Below, in pieces: positions 32,760-45,418 of a stretch of DNA of 64,000 nucleotides. How positions within the stretch are numbered: the stretch's first letter is position 1; the number at the start of each line of letters is the position of its first letter. This stretch comes from Lindgomyces ingoldianus (Eukaryota; Ascomycota; Dothideomycetes; Pleosporales; Lindgomycetaceae), in contig NW_022985162.1 in assembly GCF_010093535.1 (NCBI RefSeq), positions 382,402 through 446,401 on the forward strand, given 5' to 3'. Both the position numbers and the translations under genes were made by a program. The notes below the pieces were generated by a model. That model was given only the letters and a program-made list of their open reading frames with translations, was not told where the DNA came from and did no database searches.

Positions 32760-35017
32760 CTACACACAGGCCTGGGGGGTGTGCGTTGGCTCTGGGAAAA
32801 TGCTACCGTGCATGTTGTAGCCATACTTGAAGGGGGAGGTCCTAAGATCTTCGGGGCCTGATCCAGTCATCGGACCGGGAGATGTCGATCGGGATAAAAA
32901 GTGGTTTGGGCTTCTGGACGCTGACCTTAGGTCGTTGGCGCCATCAACCAGTTGAGACATGGTAGGAGAAGGGGGACTATTTGATGCAGAAGACTGATTG
33001 CTTCCAGATGAACTGTTCAGAATGTACTCCGTCGTCCCATCGGTGTGGGCGGTTTTGGTTGACGGAGTAGTTGCTTTCGGAGAACCCTTACCAGTAGGGG
33101 TGCCAAACTGGAACGACAATTAGCATCGGATTAGGCCTTTCCGCCGGAATAAGTTGCACGTACGAAACAAAACTTCTGAATCAACTCATTGTACTCCGCC
33201 GATTGAAGGTCCGGTTTCTCCGAAGACAAAGCATCTGGTCGAGTTCCGGGAACAGGAACAGCAGGAATGGACTTCATCGGGGTTGCGTGGTTCTTGTGGA
33301 AGTAGCCGTTATGGGCCTTTTCGACGTTGTTGGCTTTGATGCCGCTTCGGTCTCCAAGGGCAGTTTGAGCATTCGACAGGGCAGCAGAGAGGGAAGCACC
33401 GAAGTCATAGCGTGTGGAAAAGGCCTGTCCACCAGGGTTCCGGCGAGGAGCTTGGTCCGGGAAGAGGCTTCCTCGTTTACCCTTAGGCTTGAGACGAACT
33501 GAAGAACTGGGCGAGTCTCGAATGATACCCCGAGAACCGAACTCGAACTTGGAGTCGAAACCATGGCCGAAGTCGTCATCAAAAGATCCAGCTGGCATAG
33601 AACGAGGTCGTGGGGCGGGGGGAGAGTGTCTGCTTCGTGGGATGACGCCCAAGGTACCAGTACCAGGTCCCTTTCCCTTCTGGTTAGTTTTCTTGATGAA
33701 ATCAACTTGATAATTCATAGACCCATTGTTGTCCCAGTACTCTTGTCCGTTGACATTATATCGCACACAAAGAAGCAGCGTCTTCGATGCCAAGTTTGCC
33801 TGGTCAGCCAGTTTGATGTTGAAGTTGAACCGATCGTATCCATCGTTCGTCTGCTTCTTCCGAACGTCCTGATTGAACTCAGCAACGACTTCTGAGGTTG
33901 TCTTCCAGTAGTCGAGAGTAAAGCGAGCCACGACAAGCTTGTGGAAGGCAAGGTTGGCAACAGCAACGTTGCCCACTAATGTCTTATGATCTGACGCCAG
34001 GAAGATTCGGTCCACTCTAACCGGCATAGTCTTCCGCTCAAAGGTGTCGGACGGGAAGTTAGCAAGTTTGATTTCCCACTCAGGAACACTTGGCTTGTAG
34101 CCCTCATCGTAGCCAAAGGGATACTCAGACTCGCTGTCATAAGTCTCCACTGGAGAAGATCCAGCACTGACGGCGATAGGACGATCAACCTGGAGGAAGT
34201 GCCGCACCTGCTCAATATCTTCGTTGAAGTGGACGGCCTTAGAGTACGTTGGAGTTCCAGGCATGCTCGAAGGCCTTCGACGAGACGAGGGCCGAAGGGC
34301 AGGCTTCACCAACTCACCAGACTTCTTGCGGAGAAGAGGCGGTTTTATCCGCAGCTCGTCATCCTCGACATCGCTGCCTTCAGAAGAACTGATGAGTGGC
34401 TCAGTGTGAAGTGGTGTCACAGCATGTTTAGACAGGGTTATCTCACTCGAGGACCGAGAGTGAGATATCTTCCGTGCCTCCGCCGAGAGCGACCGAGCAA
34501 GTGGGACGGGAGGTGTCGAGGTCGCTGTGTTGGCTGGGGTGTCCGAAGTGCCATCACGGTTGGGTGAATGTCCCCTCTTGACATCGATGTGTTGCAGTGC
34601 TTCCTGGAGCTCTTTTAGGTTGCCGAGATCACGACCCCGCTCTTCGTCGTCGTCTGAGGAATCAGGGGGCGTTGTGATGGCACCTGACGGAATCAGAAGA
34701 TTGTTCACAGGGGGAGGAGACTGGCGGAGGCTACCATTTGTAGACGGGCCAGAGCCTGGGCGAGCTTCCGAAGAAGTTATTACGTTGCTGGTCGGGGGCT
34801 GTCCATTTGCGGTCGTGTTGCTGGCCGTGGAGATGGAGGGCGAGCGACGGTGCTTATTCAAGTACGAAGTGGAGGAGACGGAGCGAGGCAGCGCCGGTCT
34901 CTGGAAGTGGGCCGGCGAGAGCGGGTACTGCTCGCTATAGGAATGGTTGCGACTGATGATAGGGCTGTTTGGCTTCGAGGTTGCAGGGGAGCGCTGGGTG
35001 GGTGGAGTGTAAGGCAT
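32760..35017 (-). CDS. Protein phosphatase 1 glycogen-targeting subunit with CBM21 (Gac1/Pig2 type)
   Basis: Two exons, 35017-33164 and 33107-32760, with a 56 bp intron (GTACGT...CCAG), give about 733 residues. The amino half is Ser/Pro-rich and disordered. At residues 260-264 lies KAVHF, an RVxF-type docking motif for the catalytic subunit of protein phosphatase 1, placed as in Gac1. A CBM21 carbohydrate-binding domain spans roughly 320-445 (VGNVAVANLAFHK, RFTLDYWKT, YDRFNFNIKL, and a Trp-Asp-Asn-Asn-x-x-x-Asn-Tyr motif). Proteins of this build bring PP1 to glycogen and activate glycogen synthase. The C-terminal exon is again Ser-rich. The start at 35017 is the first ATG of the long frame and is plausible but not proven. 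Confidence 0.88.
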
Positions 35018-37420
35018 TCGGTCGACTTTGTAGGGTCGAGGAAGCGGATCGAATGGACAGTGGTTGGTTGCTGGTCAACGGGTCCAGGGCATTACAAAGG
35101 AGGGTATTAAGAGAGAGGGGGGGGGTTCTGCGGGGTGGCAGTCAGTTGGGGTGCTCAGTACAGTGTGTTGTGCGGGGGGGGGGTTAGAGGCGTAGACGGG
35201 GCAAGATAAGGGCGATGGCGAAATGGCGAGATGGCGAAATGGCGAAGGTATCTGACTCAATCACGCATTGGCGATGGCTGACTGAAGCAAACTCACAGAA
35301 AATAACGTGAGGGAGCTGCTCCGAGGGAGCTTGGCTCGAGGGCACTCGTAGGTGAAGGGTCGCGAGGCCGTCGGTCTTTCACAGCTAGTCAAAGCTGTGA
35401 CGTCGAGGTTCTGCGGACACACAAGGCTCGTGAGGGACTGGCGAGCAGTCGGGCAGACAATGGTGAAGGAAAGTCTGAGGGAAGGCGAGGCCGGCGGCTT
35501 CCGTAGATACAGAAGGGGCTCTCTGCTGCTCCCGGGTGAGGCAGGTGGACTGATACTGATATGCACCGTCGAGGCTGCCGGGTGGTGGTTGATAAGCACG
35601 CCTGAGGGCCGTTGATGTCGAGTCCGACTCAATGGCAACGGGCAGGGCGTGTATATAGAAGGGGAGGCTGGCCACGGCCTGTTAATTGTTGGAGGGAGGA
35701 GGAGTAATTGTGTTGGGAGGACAGGGCGGCGACTATTGGGACGGCCGAGCAGCGCTTTTGGGATGCTCAGCGAGCCGGGATGGTCGATAAAGTCGATGGA
35801 CGCCTGGGCTGCACGTCCCCACCACAGCAACCAAAGCCTGCTGCACCAATGCAGAAGCGAATTAATGGCTTGACCGGCTTGCAGCAGTGATCCACCCCAA
35901 CAGGCCGGGATCGCAACCAAGGATTTGCGCGCAGCGAACGCAGACGCGGGCCAAGCGGCAGCAACCGGCTCTGGGCAGACTGGCACACTGACACGCAGGT
36001 GGGGACGGGTGACAAAGGGTGGAGGTGGAGAGCAAACGGTACGCAGGTAATCAATCAATTGAATCAGCACCGCGGCCGCCGACGGAGCTGGAGGAGCAAG
36101 GAGCAGGTCGAGCCCAAGTACAGCAGAGAACCTTCTTCTACTTTGCCTCCCGGGGGGGGGGGGCGTCGCGGGCATTACTCTTATGTCTATCTCTCATGCC
36201 AGACTGGCCAAATGTCCTGACCGCAGCAGAACCGCCGCGACTCGAAACAGTGGAACAAAGCTCAGCAACATTCCATCCATCAGCAGCGCAATCCTGCTGC
36301 TCTGGCGGGTGCGCAGCGGACCCAAAGACCATGGCATGACCGCGAAGCCAGTATCAATTCCCCATCGGCTGACATATACGAGCTGTTGCGATAAGATTAT
36401 TCAACCTCCATACCTGCTGCAGTTGGGCAGATTGCAGGCGGGGCTACTTGCGGCGAGTGAGAGCGGAAGTCACAAAAACTGTTACTTTTTGCAGCCGTTG
36501 CATGGGCGTGATGGGCTGCTTGCGAACAGGAGAGATTCCAAGATGCGAAGCCACCCACGGGCTGCGGCGCCCGCCCACACACGACGCTCAATGCGGCCAC
36601 GCCAAGCCGCCTGAAGAATGACATCATGAGCGCGGCCACCTGCCACGCCGAGCTTCAATTCATCCACCGGCGTGCGCGCGCTCGAACGACAAAAATTTTC
36701 TCTGTGAATGTTTCGCAATGTGGCCAGTCGAGCAGCATTGGCGCGGATGTGTGTCTGAGAAGGTGAGGGCGAGGGTGAGGACGATAAGGATGCGGCGCTG
36801 CGCTCCTTTGTGGTCGCCTCCCTCAGAAAATTTCCCCTCCTCCCGCTGCTAAACTTGGCGAACGGTGGCGAGAAATCGGGACAAGATCGTCGTTGCGCAA
36901 AAAGGCGGTCGGTGAACAGTCCAATTAGATGTCTGTGGCTCGAGCGCGCTAACTTGTATCCCTGCCGACCGTTCTCGCCTCTTGTGGATGCTCCAAGCGA
37001 GCAGTCAAACCATCCAAGCGAACCGTCGCACGGCGCCCTCGACAACTAATAGTCTAGCCTCACCTCCGCGACCAGGCCCGTTTTAAGCCAACTCGTCCTG
37101 TACACGTCGGTGCTCCCGTGCTGTTTGTTGCTGTGGAGTGCGGAGAAGACAGCGCGGTGGCGGCTCCCCTTCTTGCGCGTCTTGAAATGAGTTGCTCCCG
37201 GCCTGCGTCGAGACATGAAACTCGGCACCCGGCCTGTGGGTGCATACTAACGCTGACAACTCCGCCGTGTCCGCGATGCTCGGCAGCCTAGCAGTGCGGA
37301 CACAGTCTCCTCTCCGTTATTGGTTCCAGATCCCAGGTGTTGTGCAGTGTGAGGGGCTTCACTACATTTCCCCGCATTATGTATCAATTGCAGGACATGC
37401 CCACTGCTGCATGTAACTCA
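35018..37420. promoter_or_regulatory. Long GC-rich upstream region of the PP1 subunit gene
   Basis: About 2.4 kb with elevated GC and long accidental open frames on both strands. It contains pure G runs at 35117-35125, 35174-35183 and 36152-36163, and an 8 bp tandem repeat. No frame has a domain, so I read this as promoter plus 5' leader, possibly with undetected short exons. Confidence 0.45.
35215..35246. repeat. Four tandem copies of ATGGCGAA/G
   Basis: Units at 35215-35222, 35223-35230, 35231-35238 and 35239-35246; one unit differs by A to G. The repeat lies about 200 bp upstream of the predicted start of the PP1 subunit gene and would be in its leader or promoter. Confidence 0.85.
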
Positions 37421-40400
37421 TGACTCCCGACACGCGAATGCTAGCTCAGTGTCTGAGGTGGACAGACGTCTCAACACTTGAAGCTCGTCTCTAGGCCGTT
37501 GCGGACCCCCGTTTTGGAGGATAATGCCAACCTGCTCGCCGCACAGATTGCGCGCGGCTACCTGCAGTCGTATCTCTGATGATGGGCTGATGAGGTGCGG
37601 GATGTTTCGAGTCCTCCGCGTGTAGTGGCTGAACCTAAATTTATTTTCACCAACCTCAGGTGAGCCTGACTGCGACGCCCGCCTGCCTTTGAAAAGGGTC
37701 TTTATCACAACGGTTTGCTACGATTTGTCGACGGCCTTGATAATCTCGATTTCATGCAACATCGCGTCGAAACATAGTCACGGAGGATGCGGCAGCTACT
37801 CAATGTGCCTCGAAGTTCTTCCAGACCGACTTCTCAAATTCCCATGCCCGAAATGGATTCGTCCATCTTGCCTGGCGTCTTGAAACACCTTTACGAGCCT
37901 CTCGTGCTTCGCCGCGCGACTTGCTAACGGCATCAAGGACTTTCCGCCAAGATTTTGAATGCGAAACTGGGGTGTTCTGTCGGACTTTCCCACGCGGTCC
38001 AAGCGTGCTGCATGTCTCCACTTTGCACTGCAGCCAGACGCTTTTCTTCCGGCAGAATGGCGGTGCTTCAGCCACTGATATGGGACGGATGCCATGTCAG
38101 CCTCACCGCCCGCCTGCTTTAGCTAGACTACCATCTCGACGCTACCGATCTCTTTTTGGAGGGGCGATCGTGATGAGGATGATCTTACCAGCCTCGGCCA
38201 AGAAACCCAGCGAGAGACATGAGGCTAACGGCCATCGCGACCCACAAAGCTGCAGCGAAGACGACGCGGCTGAGGGGTGCATGTACCGGAGCGGTATCAA
38301 GGGCTTCTCATTCAATACGGCGTCAAGGAGCAATATTACTTTCGCCCTCTCATGCTTCTCTGCAGCACCCACAACCTTAGACGTCATTACATGAACTGCC
38401 TTGACGTAGTACAGACAAGCTCAGCCAAAAAGGGCTTAATTCAAGCCACCCCGGATTAATGCAGCTCCTCAAAGCAACCCATCTCTCTCCAGAGTACACG
38501 CGGACTACGGCCGCTCAAGATACGGTGACCTGGGCTGCTCGTCGTGTGACTTTGGACCCGCTAGACTCTGTGAGTGGTAAAATCATGACATTCTCGGAAG
38601 TTCTGCGGAAAGCAGGAATCGCATCAGGTTATTTCCTCTCGACAATGGTAATTGCCATGACTAGAGCATCTTCTGACGATGTATCCCCAGCAAGTAGTGG
38701 GCAAGCATTGCCTGCTGCAAACCTCGGAACCACTGCATCCGTGCGACGGCGAGCAGTCAATTTGCATCGTGCGCTGAATTTAATGTCTCGTGTGTTCGTC
38801 GAATCGTGTGCCTTCCACATAACTGTCCAAGCGAATGCACGCCGCGAGTCCGAATCGGGCTGGCGCAAAGGCCATGGTTCACAACCACTTTGCGGGGTAT
38901 ACAGGCCCAAGTCGTTCCGGATGCGATGCCTCCCTCACCAGCTCACAACCTGTTGAGATTACCTCCTCTCTCTCCCTCGTTGTCCTCAGATCAGATGACC
39001 ACCTTGCTCGTCAGCCGTGCTGCACGCTGGATATTCAAACAATCGCGTCGTTTAGTTGTCACCGCTCAACCAGCAAGGCGCCCGTCATGAGGGATGCCCA
39101 AGGGGTGAGTACAACACCAAAGAATCTCTCAAAATCCTGTTTTTGAGGCACCATTTCTGCACGTGTGGCGCCACCACAGCCCTGCGACAAGGCACAATTC
39201 CTGGGGAGGACTCAATTGATCCCTTCCAACGAGCTTGTCCGATTCCGCAATTCTTGTTTCGATCTCACTCTGATGCAGGCACCAAGCGGCACAGGCTAGG
39301 TGAGGAAATTGGATTCAGACGACTGAGCCGCAGCAGAAGCAAGTAAATGCCAGGTTGCGTGATAGCAATTTTCTGGAAACAGAGGATTCGACAGCGCCTC
39401 GTAGTGTCACACTGGCATGTTTCAATTTCATCGACTTCACTTTGGAGCGTCCTAATCACACACTTCTCTCAGGAGCGAACTACAAAAAGACTATAGGATA
39501 ATTCTCACAGACTCCCCCGATTCGTACTTTCGCATCTCCACATCCATAGTAATCCTGCACCTTGCATTGATCAATCTTCAAAAACTGCAATAATATCATG
39601 GTGCACCATTTCAGATCGCGATAGATGATGTCAGTGGGGATGCATTCTTGATTTGGCTGGCAAAAGGAAATACTTCTATGCACGGAACCCGCGCAAAAGA
39701 ATTGTTGGACGGTTGGTCACCGTTGTTCGGAGTCTTCTGTCAGCCCATTTCCGCGGGATCGGACGCCGCCTTCGTGCGCCCTTGGAGCGCCTTTTCTCAA
39801 CGCCCTCCACGTCTGGCACACCGCTCCTCAAAGCCAAACAAGCAAAGATAAGGCTTCGACTTCAAAGTTTGCTAACGAGGAATTCGCTCGGGAGGGACTG
39901 CAGAGGCTTCGGAATTAGCTCAGCACTGTGTCCATAATCGACAGAGCCGTCAAAAGCCCGCGTGCGGTTTAATGGTCTTGCCTCCCACATCCCGCCTAAA
40001 ACGGTAACAAGTAGACAACAATTCTTGAAGAATGGTCAGCGACAAGATTCTTGTATAGCATTGTAGAATCCAGAGGTATGATCAACCCGAATTACAAACC
40101 CCACGTCCTGCCTACGTACTACTATTACAACAACATCATGGCCTTCCTTTGGCTCCAACCCGTGGATATCCCTTCCGACATGTCAGTGTTAAACGCCAAC
40201 GCCTAGGCGGCCTTTAACGTCCTCTGAAAGCGTCGATATTTTGAACGACGGAGTACAAGCTCTTTCAACGGGACGCTACCAAATCCGGAACACGATTGTC
40301 CGATCTGTGGCCACTGAGTTTCTGCTACCAATAATCAATTTTGAAGAAACTGACGGTTAAGAGTACGACTGATCTACCGCACAATCTTGGATCCAATGAG

Positions 40401-43400
40401 TTCCTGGGCGCACGAGAACGACCATAACACTAGAGAGGTTTGGCACGGCCCTTCGTCCTACAACATACTTTTTTTTTCCGGGCCAACTAGGCTTCTTCAA
40501 GTGTCGCACTGCACTTGGTGCGCTACTCATGGCACGTTTCACCCTTGCAACATTATTGAACAGCAATTCAGAAATTTTGGTTCCCAATAGCGCTTCCTCC
40601 TGTACCATTACCGGCGCGACAATGCTTTATGCACAGCTTTGCGCACGAAAAGTCTTTCTTCGACCCAGAGAAACTTCACAACATCTCCTCCCCAGAGCCA
40701 CTACCAGGATATAATTAACAATAGATAGACACCTAACGCACAAGCCCAACTTGTACAGACCCAAACTTCAGAGGTCGACCCCATCCTCTCCATCTTGCGA
40801 GTTTAACCCATCCCAGCAATCCGATATTTAGCAAGCACCACTAGTCAATCACCACGACCCCTCCCATCTCCATCAACAGAATTCATGACATCAGGCCACA
40901 TGAATAGCATCATCTCGCCGCTCTCATTGAAATAGAACGTTCACCAAACGACTCGATCTCATAGACGCAGGAAGGTAGCCAAACTTTCCGTTTAACAACG
41001 TGGCTGCAGATCAAATTGGAATGTCATCAACGGGGCCTGGGGTTCGCGGCTGCGATGCTGTGTAACACATCCATAAGTACGGGTCTGATAAGGCTACCTG
41101 TCATGAGTTGACAACACGAATCAAACACGAGCGAGATGCAGATGCAGGATAAAGGAGCTGTGTATCTGGGAACAGTTTGTAAACTTGGAGTAGTGATGGC
41201 AGCGACATCGCTGGCACACATGGGAGAGATATTGTCGCTGGTTGGTGTCGAAACTTGTTTGCATTTCTCTCCTCTACAGTATGCTCCTCGGAGAAATTCA
41301 TATCATGATATCTGTGCGGTGCAGTGCAGTGCAGCGTAGTTGCAGATAAAGAGGGCTGAATATCATTATTCCTCACGCCATCACCTCATACTCCCACATC
41401 AGGAACTCGGTCATTCATACGGTTGACAGAAAGTGAAAGTTTATCCTATCTCCACCTCTTTTCGCGGCTCACCGTTATTGCATCCTGGGCATTAAATACG
41501 GCGCTTCTATCCATCCACTGGATCCTCGCAATTCGCAATTCGCAATTTTCCGTACTTCTCCCAAGCCTGTTCTCGGTGGAACGCACAAATCTCAGCACTG
41601 CATGGATGGGACAAACTCGCTAATTGGCCTCCAATGTTGTCACCCCCTTGCACACTGCAAGCTGCATGCAGTATGGTGGGACATGCATGGTATACAGACA
41701 AGGGTGAGTCTCAACAAATCCGGCTTATCCCAAAGAAAAAACGAGAGTGCGTTCGGCAGTGGCATGTTCGGCATGAGGTTCAGGGGTATAATGTCGGGCC
41801 GAGAGACCTCATCAAAGTATGTCTAATCACCGATTCGAACAATATTTGTGTACATAAGTCAGATTTGGATCACGAACACGACAGTCGTACTTCCGACAAC
41901 AAGTATGCACAGAAAAGAGCGGAGGACGCGCATTGATGGATGCCGACAATGAGATGAGAGGCGGAGTGGACTGGACAGAGAGATAGGAAAAGGACGGAAT
42001 ACTGTATCAAGAGTTATCAGCGCCAGAGATACGGTCCATTAAGGCACGATACAGTGCTCTGCAGCATAGATGTCGTGTCGACCTCCGTATTGGAGAGTGA
42101 GTACGGCGTTCGGAGATTTGATGTACCCTCATTCTGGGGCAGCGGTGCTGCTTTGGGATGAACGACCGCATCGTTTTCGTCTGTCGTGACATGGTATCAT
42201 TCTTTGTTTTGAAGGCGCCAGATCTGGAGAGGATTTCTTGAGCTTTGACAATTAGGCTTTGAGGCTTGAGGCTGAGGCTCGTTCGCCGCTCGCTTGACCG
42301 GCCAAATTAAACCCGACCGTGACACAGACGGGAATTTTTATAAAAAAAAAATAATATTTATCGACCACACCACAAATGGGAGAAAATCTTTGGAAAAAAA
42401 AGTTGAACGCAGTACCTTGCCACATCTTACCTTCCACGCCCCCCCTCAAGCCAGGAAGACCCTGGTCTTCTTCCCCCGCAAACCCAAATAAACGGCGGAC
42501 GCGGCAAACTCTATGGCACCATATCACGTCGTTCTCTCTCTCTAGTTCTCCCCTTAGTCGCGTTGTGTGTCGCCGCTTCCTCTCACAGGAGTAAGCTTGT
42601 AAGCTTGAAAGCTTGAAAGCCTCAACAGAAGTGAGGACATGGGGGAAGTGGAGCGAACCAGTGGCGCTTAGGTTCGGCTTTAACGTCGCTAATGCACGTC
42701 TGCTTTTAGCAACATGTCTGGGATGCAAGCCTCAAACTCAGATGCAGCTAATCAGCGTGTTGGCGTCTCAACGCAAGAGCCCTGGCTTGATGTGATGTGC
42801 TAGTCAGACAAAGAAGAGTAGAGATATCGGGGGAGGGCGCGCGTTGTTGTGAGGCTGAAGTTTGTGTCTAGTGAGATATGTGGACAGAAATGGAAGCGGT
42901 GAGGTTGGGTGCTGGTCTCGTGTGGGGTGTTTTTGATATCTTACATACAGACAAACGAGTTCAATGTCTCACAAGTTCCGTGGCTTGTCTATCTCCGCGC
43001 TTCATGTGCGAAACATTGAATCTCGAGATGACGGCCCAACACCAACCGATACCAATCCCTCTTCACCACCCAGATCAACCTTCACCCCTCAGCGCCTCTC
43101 ACCTTCCAAGATAACCACTTCCCCGTCCCTCCGGTCTAATTGGCTTCATGCCGCATACCCGTTATCAGCCTCCGCGGCATCCAGGGCCCAACAACTCCGC
43201 ACCCTCGAAGCAGCGTTAGGTCTGCCTCATCCATTCTTCGATTTTCGAGATGGAGGTGAGACTCTTCTTTCTATTTGCTGCTAGCCCCCTTGTTCCCTTG
43301 CCCGCGCTGTGGCAAGTCTATCTGCGGGCCGGTAGATACTATCTCGCTTTCATCATAGGCGCAACAATTAGGCATCTAGTCCCGGTAGGGGGTAGAATAC

Positions 43401-44647
43401 ATTCCGGGCGGTTAGTTGTGGTCGAGAACTCGTAATATGCCGGAGTGAGTGTTGATTGACTGGTGGCGAGGGCAGACTTCAACCTTTGGTTGCATGTCGT
43501 GTCGACGACATCGGAGGAAGGTGCAGTGGTGGGCATGAATAGAAACGCGAGGAGACTAGGGTTACCGTGGCCATGCAAATTAATGCCATGTGAAACATGT
43601 CGGGTGGGCTCGTGTTAACTTTCAGCAGACAGAGACCCTGCTTTAACTCCAGATCTTCACAAGAAGGTCTGAGACCTCAATGGCTACCATCGAGGTACTC
43701 AGGGTCTCTAGCTTGCAGTCCACCTCCGCTCTGACGGGCGATGATCAAGGGTCTAGGTACAGTGCAATGCATTTCCTCTGATAGACTATCAGCCCACAGC
43801 GGCTCGCGTTTGATGATCATCATGCTGCTGCAAAGGAGCGGTCGAGGAGAGCGCGGAGAGCCGCGCTAAGAAACTCAACTAGACCATGGTGAATTTTAAG
43901 ATGACCTGATGCATCGGAGAAAATTCCTTGAAACGTTAAAGAGACCCAGAGCCTGTGGCGAGTGAGCGATGGAGATGCATAAGCGAACGGTGGGTAAGTC
44001 TGGAGAACAGTGGAGCTTTTTTGTACTCTGTCTGGAGTGCGTGGTCCGATGCGAGATCTAGACAAAGCCCTTTGTGCTTGAGGCTTGAGCAAAGATGGAA
44101 CAGAGAGGGAGACGGGAGGGGAGTGGGTTGTCGAGAGAGAGGCTCGACAAAGTCCGCGCTGCTTGCTTGCCGCTGCGTTGCATTGCCACAGACCTTGCTC
44201 TTCATGACGAGTGGTTGAATTTTAGGGTACGAATCACGTCGCATTTGGGTCGAGAGGCGCACCCTTGAGGTAAAAGGTATCCACTTTCTGCTGCTCTTTT
44301 TCTGAAAAAGGATGTGGGCGGGAAGTTGCATGGGCCTTGGTAGCTGTTGTTGGCTGCTTCCCGGCTCATCCAGCAGAGGCGTCAGTATCAAAATGCAGCC
44401 AACTGCTTTGAGTTTCTGAGAGATGAAAACAGATTGATGTATGAGTAGCATAGCAGAGGATAGATGAATGAGATGACAGGAGGGAACCTTGAGGTAACAT
44501 TTTAGCTTACTTAATGTATATGTTACGGCTCCATTTCCCCACCTTGAGGACCATTGACACCTCCACAAGTTCTCCACGACATCAACACCTCCCCGCTCAT
44601 CTTCCTCATCGAAACCCTTCAGCCACCACGATGCTCGCAGTTCTCAC
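37421..44647. other. 7.2 kb gene-poor interval, no gene supported
   Basis: Composition is normal, not RIP-like. Open frames up to 213 codons occur (43936-44577 minus, 38459-38956 plus, 42252-42728 minus, 42964-43284 plus), but their translations have no domains or repeats, show odd composition, and overlap other frames equally open. I saw no tRNA. Non-coding RNA or distal regulatory DNA is possible but not shown. Confidence 0.45.
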
Positions 44648-45418
44648 TCAAAGACTAGCTAAAGCAGTTACCGTTGGCGTGACCGTCGGAGCCGACGTCT
44701 CGGGAGGGTGGTTCCAATCACAAGGGTGATATTTTCCAGGCCAAGGAGTAGGTTTAAACAGCGCCGAACACTGCGTGAAATTATTAAATTTCCTCTTTAC
44801 ACGCAGCATTACAGTTCGAATTTTCAAGGAAAGCATGAGGAAGTGCTGGGAAAATGCAAATGCGAAGGAGTCGACAACTCACTGATCTGGTTGGGTATGG
44901 ACAACCACCTTCTGCAAGGGTCCAGCAGATCCAGGAATGATTTTCTTCGAAATTGCAAGACTATTCTCATCATCAGCAGCTATCCATTACCTTCGGTAGC
45001 ATTCTGATGTGCTTCTGTTTTCATATTTCTTCACAAATATCCAAATTCAATTCTTCAAGTACCACTCTTTTCATTTTCATCAGTCACAAAGAATGTCTTC
45101 AAAACTCACCTGAACCGCATCGGTCGCCCAACATGGATATCCGACAACCGAAGCTGGTTGACAGTCACAAGGCTTTTGGAAGATCGGGATAGGCTCCGAA
45201 TGTGGATGGGCCCCTCTCCTTGTACTTGTCGAATTAGTTCTATTCACTGTGAACCAAGTGGTAGGGATTGACGGAGGAGCGGTTGTTGGAATGTTAAGAG
45301 ACGTAGAAATAGCAATGGGAAGCGTTGGATCAGCAATTGAAATGGTGGTTACGCCTTGCGGACGAGGGGCCGCCGAAATGAGGGCAGTAAAGCCTGCGAG
45401 GCAGATGAAGAGGCGCAT
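44648..45418 (-). CDS. Secreted cysteine-containing protein, three exons
   Basis: Exons 45418-45110, 44960-44883 and 44770-44648, in phase, give about 169 residues. Residues 1-16 are a signal peptide (MRLFICLAGF core, Ser-Ala-Ala before the cut). A Thr/Pro/Ile-rich region follows with two N-glycosylation sequons (NRT, NST). A compact Cys segment comes next: KPCDCQP, YPCWATDAV, SCNFEENHSW, ICWTL, GGCPYPT, and after the last splice CSALF and HPCDW, giving eight cysteines. A Thr/Pro tail ends the protein. Introns of 149 and 112 bp are long for this locus but have GTGAGT donors. The Cys-x-Cys start and the Gly-Cys-Pro-x-Pro-Thr motif resemble cysteine-rich fungal secreted proteins of unknown role. 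A longer frame starting at 45478 is less likely because it would bury the signal peptide. Confidence 0.65.

Noticed and set aside
35261..36175. 304-codon open frame on the minus strand upstream of the PP1 subunit
   Set aside because: Pro/Arg/Ser-rich text from GC-rich DNA, with no domain. Opposite-strand frames are equally open. More likely promoter and leader.
38459..38956. 165-codon plus-strand frame in the gene-poor interval
   Set aside because: Composition looks random, no recognisable motif, and the overlapping minus-strand frame is also open.
42964..43284. 106-codon plus-strand frame ending at a possible donor (GTGAGA)
   Set aside because: Low-complexity Ser/Pro text. The nearest acceptor would make a 29 bp intron, too short, and no downstream exon was convincing.
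43936..44577. 213-codon minus-strand open frame
   Set aside because: No domain, signal or repeat, ordinary chance composition, and no supporting splice sites. Treated as accidental.
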